From: Diphasiastrum complanatum
Lineage: Eukaryota; Streptophyta; Lycopodiopsida; Lycopodiales; Lycopodiaceae
NCBI GenBank assembly: GCA_029204225.1
Contig: CM055106.1
Span: forward strand, 17,556,149 to 17,620,148
DNA length: 64,000 bases
Reading direction: 5' to 3'
Shown: positions 21,642-30,475 of the stretch, in pieces
Numbering within the stretch: the stretch's first letter is position 1
Layout: each line of letters opens with the position of its first letter
Translations under genes and position numbers: made by a program
Notes under the pieces: generated by a model
Told to the model about the DNA's origin: nothing
Databases searched by the model: none
Seen by the model: only the letters and a program-made list of their open reading frames with translations

Positions 21642-24600
21642 TTATGTAAGAGGCATGCCGCCAGGTAGTGCTTTGTGTGCCGATCTGGGAAAATGGCTAT
21701 TGCGTTGGTTCTTCTGCAGATAATCTGCTAGTACTTCAGGGGCTCCCTCCTTAAGTTTGTCTTCGTACTCCCAAGAAGCCTCAATAAGTGGAGCCCGTAG
21801 CCACTTCACTAGATATTCACGTTGAACGCCAGTTCGCTTTCTATGTGTCAATATTTGTTCTGGTACAAGCTGCCTCTTCGTATCATCAAGTGTCGTTGGT
21901 GGGTGACGGAGTTCGTGTTGTCGATCAAATCGCTCATCTGGTTTGTACCGTTTGAGTAATGAGATATGAAACACATTGTGTATATCCAAGTTGGATGGCA
22001 GCGCTAATCGATAAGCCACTGGGTTGATCTTCTTGGTGACATAATATGGTCCCGCATAAGGTCGAACAAACTTATGAGAAAAACCTTTTGGTAATGCAAT
22101 GTTCTTTGTGTTCAGCCATACTTGATCACCTTCCTCAAATTCCAGTTCTCGTCGATGTGGGTTTACGTCAGCTGCCATACTCCTTTGTGACTGCTCTAAA
22201 AACGCCTTCACCTCGGTCAGCTTTGTGTGCCACTCATTGATGAATTCCTCTACAGTGGGTACTGGTGTTTCCTGCACGCCTGTAAGAAAAGAGCTTGGAA
22301 CAATCGGTAGCCGACCATTGCTTATCTCGAAGGGTGCCCTTTCAGTAGATCTGTTCACTTGGTTGTTATGTGCAAACTCGAGAATATCCAAGTAGTTGAC
22401 CCAATCGGATTGGTCCCAAGCGACATAATTTCGTAAATATTGTTCAATCTGTTGATTGACTCGTTCCGTTTGCCCATCTGTCTGAGGATGATATGCAGTA
22501 CTGAAATTCAATCCGGTTCCCACGAGGCGAAATAGACAAGTCCAAAACTTTCCGACGAACTTGGTGTCTCGGTCAGAAATAATCGTTCTAGGCAGGCCGT
22601 GGTATTTGAAAACACATTTGAAAAATAACCTTGCCACTTCTTCAGCTGTCACTGAACTTTTAGTTGGTACTAGATGAACTTGCTTTGAAAAGCGGTCAAC
22701 CACCACATAAATTGAGTCGAATCCTTGGCACCGTGGTAGTTGAACAATAAAATCCATGCTCACCGAATCCCATGGGTATGCTGGTACCGGTAATTGTTGG
22801 AGTAGTCCAGCCGGAGCTAGCGGTTCCACCTTCACTTGTTGACATGTCGGGCATGTTTGTACATAGGATTCAACGTCTGCCCACATACTTGGCCAATAGA
22901 AGCCTCTTTTGAGAAGTTCATACATGCGATTCACCCCTGGATGTCCGACGGCTAGTACGTCATGATGTTCTCGCAAGACTTTCTTCCTCAGGTTGATGTT
23001 GTCTGGGACATATACTCTGCGTTGTTTATAAACAACCATTTGATCTTTCCAAGTGAAATGTTTATGAGGCTTTCCCAGCTGGAATTCGATCATTAAGTCC
23101 TTCGCCAACGCATCTACACCATAATTCTCTCTGATTTCTTGGAGTAGGCCAGTCACCTGAGTTGTCACTGTTGCCATCAAGTGTTCCTGTCTACTTAGTG
23201 CGTCCGCCACCACATTGTTCTTTCCCGCCGTGTGTAAAATGTCTATATTGAATTTTGAGAGAAAGTTTTGCCATCGCATTTGCTTTGGCGTGAGCATACC
23301 TTGGGATGAGAAGTACTTGAGTGATACATTATCAGTGAACGCCTTAAAGGGTTTTCCTGCCACATAATGTCTCCAATGCTCCACTGCTTGGACTACTGCG
23401 ACCATTTCTTTTTCATGAGTTGGCCATCGTCGCTCTACGTCACTCAATTTCTTTGAAAAATATGCAACAGGTTTTCCGTCTTGCATCAGCACGGCCCCAA
23501 TAGCAAAGTTCGACGCATCTATATGTATTTCAAAAGGTTTGCTAAAGTCCGGTAAGGCAAGGATGGGTTCTTGAGTGATCCGTCGTTTTAGTTCTTGGAA
23601 CGCTGCTTTACATTCCGGTGTCCATGTCATCTTCAGATGAGTCTTGGTCTGCTCCAACAGTGGTGCCACAATTTTGCTAAATGCCTCAATGAATCTCCTG
23701 TAAAAGTTACATAAGCCCACAAAGGATTTGATGCCATGAACAGTTTTAGGTGCTAGCCAATCCAAGATAGCCTTGATCTTCTTAGGATCCATTCGAATCC
23801 GTCCGTGGCCTATAATATGTCCAAGGAAGTCAACTTCCTCCACCACAAACTCACATTTCTCTCTTTTTGCGAACAAGCAGTTCCTCCTCAGTCGTTGGAG
23901 AACTGTCCTTAAATGTTGAATGTGATCTTTAAGGTTCCGGCTAAATACTAATATGTCATCAATGTACACAATGACGAATTCATCCAGGCAGTCTTGAAAT
24001 ATATTGTTCATCAACGTGCAAAAAGTGGCTGGTGCGTTTGTTAGACCGAATGGCATCACCAGGAACTCGTGACTTCCGTACCGCGTTCGAAACGCCGTTT
24101 TGTGCTCATCACCTTTAGCTATTCGAATTTGATGATATCCAGATCTGAGATCTATTCGGCTAAAGTATTTGGCATGTTTGAGTTGGTCGAATAGGTCATC
24201 AATTCTAGGCATGGGGTACTTGTTCTTAATGGTACTCTTGTTAAGCATGCGATAATCCACACACATTCGAAGAGTTTTGTCTGCCTTTTCCACGAACAAC
24301 ACTGGGGCTCCAAAAGGTGAAGCGCTAGGTCTAATAAAACCTTTGTCTATCAATTCACCAAGTTGTCGTTTCAGTTTTGCCAACTCTTCTTGTGACATTC
24401 TATAGGGTGCTCGTGAAGTTGGTTCTGTTCCTGGTACCAACTCAATTTTATGGTCCACTGGTCTTCGAGGAGGTAGCTTACCTAGGAGTTCCTCCGGGAA
24501 CACATCGCTAAATTCTTCTAACAGATTTGCCACTTCTTTTGGCAAGTTTTCTTGTCGCACGCTTTTCCCTTCTGGGACTTCTCGACAGATGCAAAGAAAG

Positions 24601-25124
24601 CACTTTGACCTTTTCCCTTTCGCCATTCTTTTCATCACTAATGCTGCAACCAGATTTTGTTCAATATCAGTATCCTTAGCATTTCCTCCGGGCAGGGCTT
24701 TTGTCACGCAGATTTGTCCCTTATAATCCAAGAGGACCAAGTTTGAGCTCCTACCCAAAACTGCGATACAGTGTTCATTTAACCAAGGGAGGCCCAAAAT
24801 CACATCAAAGGCATCCATCTCTAAAATCACAAAGCTAAGTTTAGCCTTCCATCTTCCAATCTGCACCGGGATGTTCAATGTTGCTTTGTCTGCATCTAGT
24901 GCTCCCTTCGTTGTTTCTACCTTGAGAGTAGATGTAACATTCCTGGTCGGCAAGCTGAATTGTTCCACTACGCTCCTTGAGATATAGTTATGTGAAGCTC
25001 CGGAGTCGATCATAAAATCTGACTTCCTCCCCGCAATCTTTCCTGATAAGAATAACAATCTTGAACCAATCTTGGGGGTTGCCCCATGGAAGTTCCTTTC
25101 CATACTTGTGCGTCGTCCACTCAT
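21642..25124 (-). CDS. gypsy (chromovirus) pol polyprotein: protease-RT-RNase H-integrase-chromodomain
   Basis: An uninterrupted 1160-residue ORF. Protease: [12 protein letters not shown] with Asp40-Ser-Gly. RT at about residues 215-400: [24 protein letters not shown], catalytic [10 protein letters not shown] (Asp389, Asp390). RNase H at about 530-645: Asp535 in HIDAS, Glu571 region, TDN at 598, ADALSR at 640. Integrase: zinc finger with His719/728 and Cys758/761; core Asp790 (SMDFIV), Asp851 (ISDRD), Glu887 (TERVNQ). C-terminal end at about 1085-1145: chromodomain ([15 protein letters not shown]... SWEYED), the mark of chromoviruses. The start [15 protein letters not shown] lies only about 35 residues before the protease, so gag and its zinc knuckle are missing; the 5' region up to the primer site is non-coding. 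It could be translated by itself, or gag may have been deleted. All catalytic residues look intact. Confidence 0.95.
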   Translation of the reverse strand: MSGRRTSMERNFHGATPKIGSRLLFLSGKIAGRKSDFMIDSGASHNYISRSVVEQFSLPTRNVTSTLKVETTKGALDADKATLNIPVQIGRWKAKLSFVILEMDAFDVILGLPWLNEHCIAVLGRSSNLVLLDYKGQICVTKALPGGNAKDTDIEQNLVAALVMKRMAKGKRSKCFLCICREVPEGKSVRQENLPKEVANLLEEFSDVFPEELLGKLPPRRPVDHKIELVPGTEPTSRAPYRMSQEELAKLKRQLGELIDKGFIRPSASPFGAPVLFVEKADKTLRMCVDYRMLNKSTIKNKYPMPRIDDLFDQLKHAKYFSRIDLRSGYHQIRIAKGDEHKTAFRTRYGSHEFLVMPFGLTNAPATFCTLMNNIFQDCLDEFVIVYIDDILVFSRNLKDHIQHLRTVLQRLRRNCLFAKREKCEFVVEEVDFLGHIIGHGRIRMDPKKIKAILDWLAPKTVHGIKSFVGLCNFYRRFIEAFSKIVAPLLEQTKTHLKMTWTPECKAAFQELKRRITQEPILALPDFSKPFEIHIDASNFAIGAVLMQDGKPVAYFSKKLSDVERRWPTHEKEMVAVVQAVEHWRHYVAGKPFKAFTDNVSLKYFSSQGMLTPKQMRWQNFLSKFNIDILHTAGKNNVVADALSRQEHLMATVTTQVTGLLQEIRENYGVDALAKDLMIEFQLGKPHKHFTWKDQMVVYKQRRVYVPDNINLRKKVLREHHDVLAVGHPGVNRMYELLKRGFYWPSMWADVESYVQTCPTCQQVKVEPLAPAGLLQQLPVPAYPWDSVSMDFIVQLPRCQGFDSIYVVVDRFSKQVHLVPTKSSVTAEEVARLFFKCVFKYHGLPRTIISDRDTKFVGKFWTCLFRLVGTGLNFSTAYHPQTDGQTERVNQQIEQYLRNYVAWDQSDWVNYLDILEFAHNNQVNRSTERAPFEISNGRLPIVPSSFLTGVQETPVPTVEEFINEWHTKLTEVKAFLEQSQRSMAADVNPHRRELEFEEGDQVWLNTKNIALPKGFSHKFVRPYAGPYYVTKKINPVAYRLALPSNLDIHNVFHISLLKRYKPDERFDRQHELRHPPTTLDDTKRQLVPEQILTHRKRTGVQREYLVKWLRAPLIEASWEYEDKLKEGAPEVLADYLQKNQRNSHFPRSAHKALPGGMPLT

Positions 25125-25824
25125 AAATGTAAGCTCCTCTCACAACTCCCAACTAGATCAGATCACCTGGATCAAAAGGAGTAGTCAAGGATAATTCAGG
25201 TCCAGGCAAGCACACCACAAATGAACATACCAACCAAAGCTAAACAGAGGATCCCTCTCAAGTCACATTCCCCTTGAGACCGGACGTAGGATCTTTGCCT
25301 AGTCGCGCCCACACAAATCTATCACAGAATTAGTCCACGGGGAAACATCCATCCAACCATCCGTGCTTTCACCATTAAGCAGCACATTACCTCAGTCACG
25401 CCCCACCACTTTTTGGTCGATAGCCCTTATAGCTAAACGATCGGCAGCTATCCCGCACCGGCAGCTAACCACCCGTGCTTTACACCCGAATTCGAGCAGC
25501 ATCTCTGTATCAATGGTTAACCCGTACAGTTCGAATATGTCGCCCTGCACCCCACAAGGTACAGACCGTGCTTTCACCTACCTAGGCAGCACTTTGCCTC
25601 ATCCGTCCTACGTGCAGACAGCGCCAGGCCCGAACCGCGAGCACTGACCGTGCTTACACCTCGAGGGCAGCACTTTGACTCATCAAGTCCCCCGTTCTGC
25701 CGACCACCCCGACCGTGGACGCACCCGTGCTTACACTGTGGGCAGCACCTTGCGCAACGGTTGTCCTGACAAATCCCAAAAACGTGGCCATCCCTGTGAG
25801 ACTTGCGTAGCTGACTGGCTAGTC
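25125..25824 (-). other. family A 5' leader with five inverted repeats
   Basis: Lies between primer site and pol, where gag would be expected. It contains five spaced copies of a 22-28 base unit read on the plus strand as GTGCTTxCAC...GCAGCAC (first 25363-25385, last 25727-25748, others near 25474, 25570 and 25651). Each can fold on its GTGCT/AGCAC ends. The same leader occurs in B1 and B3. One minus frame of the array gives Cys-rich peptide words (CCPQCKHGC), which may be incidental. Confidence 0.75.
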
Positions 25825-25837
25825 GGCTCTGATACCA
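25825..25837 (-). promoter_or_regulatory. family A primer-binding site
   Basis: GGCTCTGATACCA, the complement of TGGTATCAGAGCC, two bases from the 5' LTR. This is the initiator Met tRNA type, unusual for its near-identity to the copia site but common in chromoviruses. Confidence 0.9.
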
Positions 25838-25839
25838 CA

Positions 25840-26757
25840 TGTTGCGCCGGCGCCTCAAAGGGCGTTGGGACTTGAGCGGTTTCCCCAACACGCGCTTAAG
25901 TCTAACATTCATCCATCATGCACTTACGTAAAAGCCAACTCAGAAATGTAACAAGCTTAACCATTCAGACTTAAGAAAACTGGAATCCCAACCAACCCGA
26001 AAGCCAACTCAGAATCCGTCCCCAAAAGGTAACCAAAGGCAAAGACAAGCCACACATGAAACCCAAGGCATAGTGGTCGCCAAACTGACCAATTGGCATA
26101 GCGGCAAGCCCCATGTCGATGACAGGGACCCTTAGGCGCCAGCGACACAAAAAGGTTGTAGTAAGGGTCCTTCCACTTGGACCAGTCCCGGAGGCGAAAC
26201 CGAAATGGTAATCATCCCCAAGGATCAACTTTATTAGATTTGGAAGAGGTTACATTCATACATAGACTGACCGGTCTCGGGGCCACCAACACGTGCTGGG
26301 CATTGTGCCTGGCTCGTGCTGGTAGAGGGAGCTGAGACCTGGCGACTGGATTCCTGGTGCTGGTTGAGCTGCCCAAGTTTCTGTCTGCCGCACTCCCCCT
26401 ATAGTTCTGCTGTGATTCGGCGCACCCCCTCTGTTCTGAAACATAGTGCTTTCTGGTAAAGCACGCTTTTTGGGACTTAGTTTTTATTTTGCTAATTAAG
26501 CCTGGCCAGCCTGGCAGAATCAGTCTGGCTCCCGGACATGGGTCCCGGGAGCCGTTCCGGTGGCAGAATCAACTTGCTTCCTGACTAGGCCATGACTTGA
26601 GCTCCAGAGCTAGCTCATGACTTGTGACTACTTGACTGGCTCACCACAGGTCGGAGGCTCAGTCCTTGACATTCTAACTTGCTCTGGGACCTTAGGGAGT
26701 GTCACCCCTTAGAGTCTTACAGGGCACGTTGGGTGCACCTCAGTCAGCTTTACAACA
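25840..26757 (-). repeat. family A 5' LTR
   Basis: 918 bp, nearly identical to the 3' LTR at 20483-21400. It is followed at 26758 by GTCAC. Confidence 0.93.
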
Positions 26758-26762
26758 GTCAC

Positions 26763-27499
26763 ACACTTGAAATGTAACCTTCTCAGATTTATCAATAAAG
26801 TGGGCTTTTCCTCAAACTGACTCTGATTACCTTCTGGGTTTCAGTATTCGGTAAATGCGCCAGTTGTAAGGCCGCTTTCAAAATTTTTAACTTGGCACAT
26901 AGCTGAGGGTCGTATCCTAGGACGCCAGCGGTATGCCGTCGGGACCTTTCGGTCCGTGGCGCCAGCGGTATGCTATCGGGACCATTTGGTCCAGGAACTG
27001 GTTGTCTCCATATATGTCGCGGCTTGTGGTTCTGAGTGTTCCTTGCATGAACGTGAATGGGTTAAGCTCTTGGGGAACGGGCTCTAACCTGTCGGCTGAG
27101 TTGGATGGCTTGCTTGGGTGGAAGTTACATGTTTATGGCTGTCCAGTCTGGCGTGGTGCCAGGTTGGCTTCCAGCGCTCGTGACAAGGCTGGTTAAGTTG
27201 ACGTAAGTCAGACTGCTTGCTTGGAATGGATGTTACTCGTTTGTAACAAAGTTTCGAGTTGGTTAAGTTTGATGTATGTCGGGCGGCTTGCTTGGAGGGA
27301 AGTCACCCACATCGGGACCCCCGATCTGGCATGGCGCCAAGTTGGATCTCAATGTTGGTTTTCGGATCTTCAAGTGGGTTAAGTCTGATCATTGTTGGTG
27401 AGTTGGCTGCTTGTATGTCAAGTGGGTTTGGATGGCAAGAGTTGAAGGCTGGGAAGCTAAGTCGTGGTTCCCGGCTCCCTTTGGGATGCCTGCGCTTCA
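26763..27499 (+). repeat. B1 5' LTR, second segment
   Basis: Continues the family B LTR after element A and the second GTCAC copy. It ends GCCTGCGCTTCA. It corresponds to the complement of 28261-29025 in B2, with scattered substitutions. Several short plus and minus ORFs here are repeated in every LTR copy and have no recognised domain. Confidence 0.85.
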
Positions 27500-27501
27500 T
27501 G

Positions 27502-27514
27502 TGGTATCAGAGCC
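27502..27514 (+). promoter_or_regulatory. B1 primer-binding site
   Basis: TGGTATCAGAGCC, two bases after the LTR end, as in family A. Confidence 0.9.
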
Positions 27515-28260
27515 GACTGGCCAGTCAGCTATGCGGATCTCACGGAAATGGCCACGGTTTGGGGTTCATCAAGACAACTGTTGTGCAAGGTGCTGCCCAC
27601 AGTGTAAGCACGGGTGCGTCCACGGTCTGGGTGGTTGGCAAAACGGGGGACTTGATGAGTCAAGGTGCTGCCCTTGAGGTGTAAGCACGGTCAGTTCTCG
27701 CGGTTCGGGCCTGGCGCTGTCTGCACGTAGGACGGATGAGGCAAAGTGCTGCCTAGGGAGGTAAAAGCACGGTCTGTACCTTGTGGGGTGCAGGGCGACA
27801 TATTCGAACTGTATGGGTTAACCATTGATACAGAGATGCTGCTCGAATTCGGGTGTAAAGCACGGGTGGTTAGCTGCCGGTGCGGGATAGCTGCCGATCG
27901 TTTAGCTCTAAGGGCTATCGACCAAAAAGTGGTGGGGCATGACTGAGGCAATGTGCTGCTTAATGGTGAAAGCAGGGATAGTTGGAAGGGTGTCCTATGT
28001 GGGCTGATTCCGTGATCGATTTGTATGGGCGCGGCCAGGAAAAAGTCTGTTGGCAGGACCATCTCAAAGGGGGACCTTGTCTTTGTTACTTGTTAGTAAA
28101 CCTGCTTGAGTGTCTTACTTGTATGTATTCGTGGTGAGTCTTAGTACTCGTGCTTTGCCTGGTTTGCATGATTGCTTGTGATACAAGGAGCTGATGGCTC
28201 GAGAAGGAACCTTTTCTTTTGAAGGCTGATACCATCAAACAAAGAGGACTACAGAATCTG
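27515..28260 (+). other. B1 leader with five inverted repeats
   Basis: Same leader as family A. Inverted-repeat units lie at 27590-27611, 27665-27688, 27746-27770, 27836-27863 and 27953-27974 (GTGCTGCC...GTGTAAGCAC type; the fourth starts ATGCT and the last ends AGCAG). The leader ends at CAGAATCTG, where the B2 LTR terminus begins. Confidence 0.78.
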
Positions 28261-29505
28261 TGTAGCGCAGGCATCCCAAAGGGAGCCGGGAACCACGACT
28301 TAGCTTCTTAGCCTTCAACTCTTGCCATCCAAACCCACTTGACATACAAGCAGCCAACTCGCCAACAACGATCAGACTTAACCAACTTGAAGTTCCGAAA
28401 ACCAACATTGAGATCCAACCTGGCGCCATGCCAGATCGGGAGTCCCGACGTGGGTGACTTCCCTCCAAGCAAGCCGCCCGACATACATCAAACTTAACCA
28501 ACTCGAAGCTTCGTTACAAACGAGTAACATCCATTCCAAGCAAGCGGTCTGACTTACATCAGACTTAACCAACTGAAAGCTTCGTCACGAGCGCTGGAAG
28601 CCAACCTGGCGCCACGCCAGACTGGACAGCCATAAACAGGTAACATCCACCCAAGTAAGCCATCCAACTCAGCCGACAGGTTAGAGCCCGTTCTCCAAGA
28701 GCTTAACCCATTCACGTTCATGCAAGGAACACTCAGAACCACAAGCCGCGACAGATATGGAAACAACCAGTTCCTGGACCAAATGGTCCCAACAGCATAC
28801 CGCTGGCGCCACGGACCGAATGGTCCCGACGGCATACCGCTGGCGTCCCGGGATACGACCCTCAGCTATGTGCCAAGTTAAAAATTTTGAAAGCGGCCTT
28901 ACAACTGGCGCTTTTACCGAACACTGAAACCCAGAAGGTAATCAGAGTCAGTTTGAGAAAAATCCCACTTTATTGATAAATCTGAGAAGGTTACATTTCA
29001 AGTGTGTGACCGACCCTAGTCTCCGGGGCGCTAGCATGCCAAGGCGAGAGCCATGACAACATTCCAGCAAGGGAGGCTGAGACTTGGTTGGAGCTCGCCC
29101 TGAGTCGCAACCCGCACTCCCCTATAGTATTGGTGTGATTCGGCACCTCCCCTCATACCAAGCACTCTACCTAAGCTGGTAAAGCACGTTTTTCTCTCTC
29201 TAGGATTTTCTCTTTCTAGAAAGTTATTTTCTCTCTCTAGATTTTATTGATCCCCAGGCTTCCTTTAATCATGCCTAGATCGTGTGAGGTGATTGCACAT
29301 CGATCTGAGCTCTCTGGACTCCGCTAGAACCGATCAAAGATTTTCAGCCATAGGAACTTGGCGCCGGCTGGATTCTGGTCACAGTGGCGCCGGGAGCAGC
29401 GCCGGCGCCATTGGCGCCGGGAGCAGCAGGGGCGCTGCTGGCGCCGGGGACATAGCTGGCGCCAATGGCACCGGAAGTAAAGCTTGTAAAGGTAGCTTTA
29501 CAACA
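28261..29505 (-). repeat. B2 3' LTR
   Basis: TGTAGCGCAGG...GCTTTACAACA on the plus strand, about 1,245 bp. It is uninterrupted and therefore the best view of the family B LTR. It includes GC-rich GGCGCC clusters at 29358-29464 near the U3 start. Confidence 0.88.
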
Positions 29506-29523
29506 TCCACCCCACCTTTATAA
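29293..29523 (+). CDS. conserved open frame antisense to the family B LTR (doubtful gene)
   Basis: A 76-codon ORF begins MHIDLSSLDSARTDQ and runs into a Gly/Ala/Ser-rich part encoded by the GGCGCC-rich repeats. The same frame is open in the other two LTR copies (19912-20205 minus, 59694-59912 plus), although the Gly/Ala part differs in length. Length changes that keep the frame could mean selection, but slippage of 9- or 12-base units would do the same. The ORF is antisense to the element. I doubt it is a protein gene. Confidence 0.2.
   Translation: MHIDLSSLDSARTDQRFSAIGTWRRLDSGHSGAGSSAGAIGAGSSRGAAGAGDIAGANGTGSKACKGSFTTSTPPL
29506..29516 (-). promoter_or_regulatory. B2 polypurine tract
   Basis: The complement reads GGTGGGGTGGA, directly before the LTR. 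It is followed by the word TCTGATGTCCTCATCAG shared with family A and B3. Confidence 0.75.
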
Positions 29524-29632
29524 AATCTGATGTCCTCATCAGATGTCAGATTAAAGTAAAGGTGTCTCCCAATTAAAATGACTATACATTTATGCTACTT
29601 GGCACAGTACTCAATTTACTGGCCACTTTTTA

Positions 29633-30175
29633 TTAACATTGAAACTGGCACACCACAAGTCGGAGGCTCAGCTCTTTGTACTGAAAAATTACATAACTTG
29701 AAACAAATATCTTTGTCTGGGAAAAGCGTAGATTTGATATCGCTTTCGTAAAACCCGAGAGCCTTATTAACTGGTGACAGAGGCCTTTCTTTGAAATGTT
29801 CGCCCCTGTCGCTTCTGACTTTCGACTTTGGAACTCCTTTGAGCTCCTGATTTGTCCTTGATGCACTTTGTGTTGAGCTCCCTGAGCTCCAGATTTGTTC
29901 GGTTCCGCACAGGTATCAAGGCTCCCTGAGCCGAAGGATTTATCGTTTGATTGCCCACTTATTGGTCCACTCCGTGCCTTGTTGCTTCTGCACCTTGATT
30001 TCTCTCCTTGTCCCAGCCTGATCTTGATACTTTTCCATCTTGGCTCTTTAAGGTAGGCAAAGATTGAGTACTCCGCCATGCACCTCTCACTTAGCTTGAA
30101 GTAGCTCTTTGAATCAGCCCAAATGTAACCATTGACCTCGTGGAAAGCCAAAGGGTCGCACCAGTTTGATCCGCA
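29633..30175 (-). CDS. unidentified ORF of family B internal region
   Basis: Open for about 180 codons from just after a stop near 30183; no ATG near its start, the listed start being TTG at 30149-30151. It reads NWCDPLAFHEVNGYIWADSK, then SYFKLSERC and LKEPRWKSIKIRL, followed by a Ser/Lys/Gln-rich stretch (KARSGPISGQ, GAQGAQHKVHQG). The homologous frame in B3 (60078-60540) is shifted near 60349. It resembles neither gag nor pol. The N-terminal words look like captured host exon sequence, but I cannot name a source. Confidence 0.3.
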   Translation of the reverse strand, partial: CGSNWCDPLAFHEVNGYIWADSKSYFKLSERCMAEYSIFAYLKEPRWKSIKIRLGQGEKSRCRSNKARSGPISGQSNDKSFGSGSLDTCAEPNKSGAQGAQHKVHQGQIRSSKEFQSRKSEATGANISKKGLCHQLIRLSGFTKAISNLRFSQTKIFVSSYVIFQYKELSLRLVVCQFQC

Positions 30176-30475
30176 TCCGAACTATCTCTTCGCGTTTGTT
30201 TGAAGCACCATGTCCGTCGCGCAAAACTTGACTTTCACAATTCCATCACTGGTTAGTTGCCTCACAGTCAAAACAAGAAGTGTACATCGAGCTTAGCTTC
30301 AAGTAGCTCTCTTTGAATCAGAAACAAATGCACCCAGAGTTTGCACTAGTCCGATCTCAACGCGAACTATCCCTTAGCGTCCGTTCGAAATACCAAGTCT
30401 CTCATGCAAGACTCAACTTTCACAGTTCCTTCATTGATCAGCTGCCTTACACGTAACACAAGCCAGCGTACTCAT
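30082..30475. repeat. diverged tandem duplication inside family B
   Basis: Two successive units of roughly 200 bases share the order: TTGAAGTAGCTCTTTGAATCAG..., GCACCAGTTTGATC..., GTCTCTCATGCAAGACTCAA-type, CTTTCACA(A/G)TTCC..., TGCCTCACAGTC/TTACACGTAAC. The second is diverged. Both are also present in B3 (60480-60860). Confidence 0.6.

Larger units (their letters stand above)
20483..26757 (-). mobile_element. family A chromovirus-type gypsy retrotransposon, complete insertion
   Basis: 6,275 bp long, with two 918-bp LTRs, a polypurine tract, one long pol ORF, a leader with five inverted repeats, a primer-binding site and a perfect GTCAC target duplication (20478-20482 and 26758-26762). It lies inside the family B LTR; joining the flanks restores the continuous LTR sequence seen at 28980-29030. 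The LTRs differ at about a dozen positions by eye (about 1.3%), so the insertion is fairly recent. A gag ORF is not visible, which would make it dependent on gag supplied elsewhere. Confidence 0.93.
20002..28260 (+). mobile_element. family B non-autonomous LTR element B1 (5' part), interrupted by element A
   Basis: The plus-strand 5' LTR runs 20002-20482 and resumes at 26763-27499. Element A and one copy of its GTCAC duplication lie between. A primer-binding site (27502-27514) and a leader with five inverted repeats follow. At 28260 the leader stops exactly at the terminus (TGTAGCGC) of an LTR in the opposite orientation (B2). The rest of the element is missing. The same leader is continuous with further internal sequence in B3 (61480), which shows that 28260 is a breakpoint. 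No gag or pol. Confidence 0.85.

Noticed and set aside
25363-25748. Five regularly similar units could suggest a CRISPR-like array
   Set aside because: The genome is eukaryotic, spacing and unit sequence vary, and the units lie in retrotransposon leaders in three places.
26933-27684. Trp/Gly-rich ORFs repeated in every family B LTR
   Set aside because: They occur wherever the LTR occurs, on either strand, without domains; explained by LTR sequence, with length differences breaking frames.
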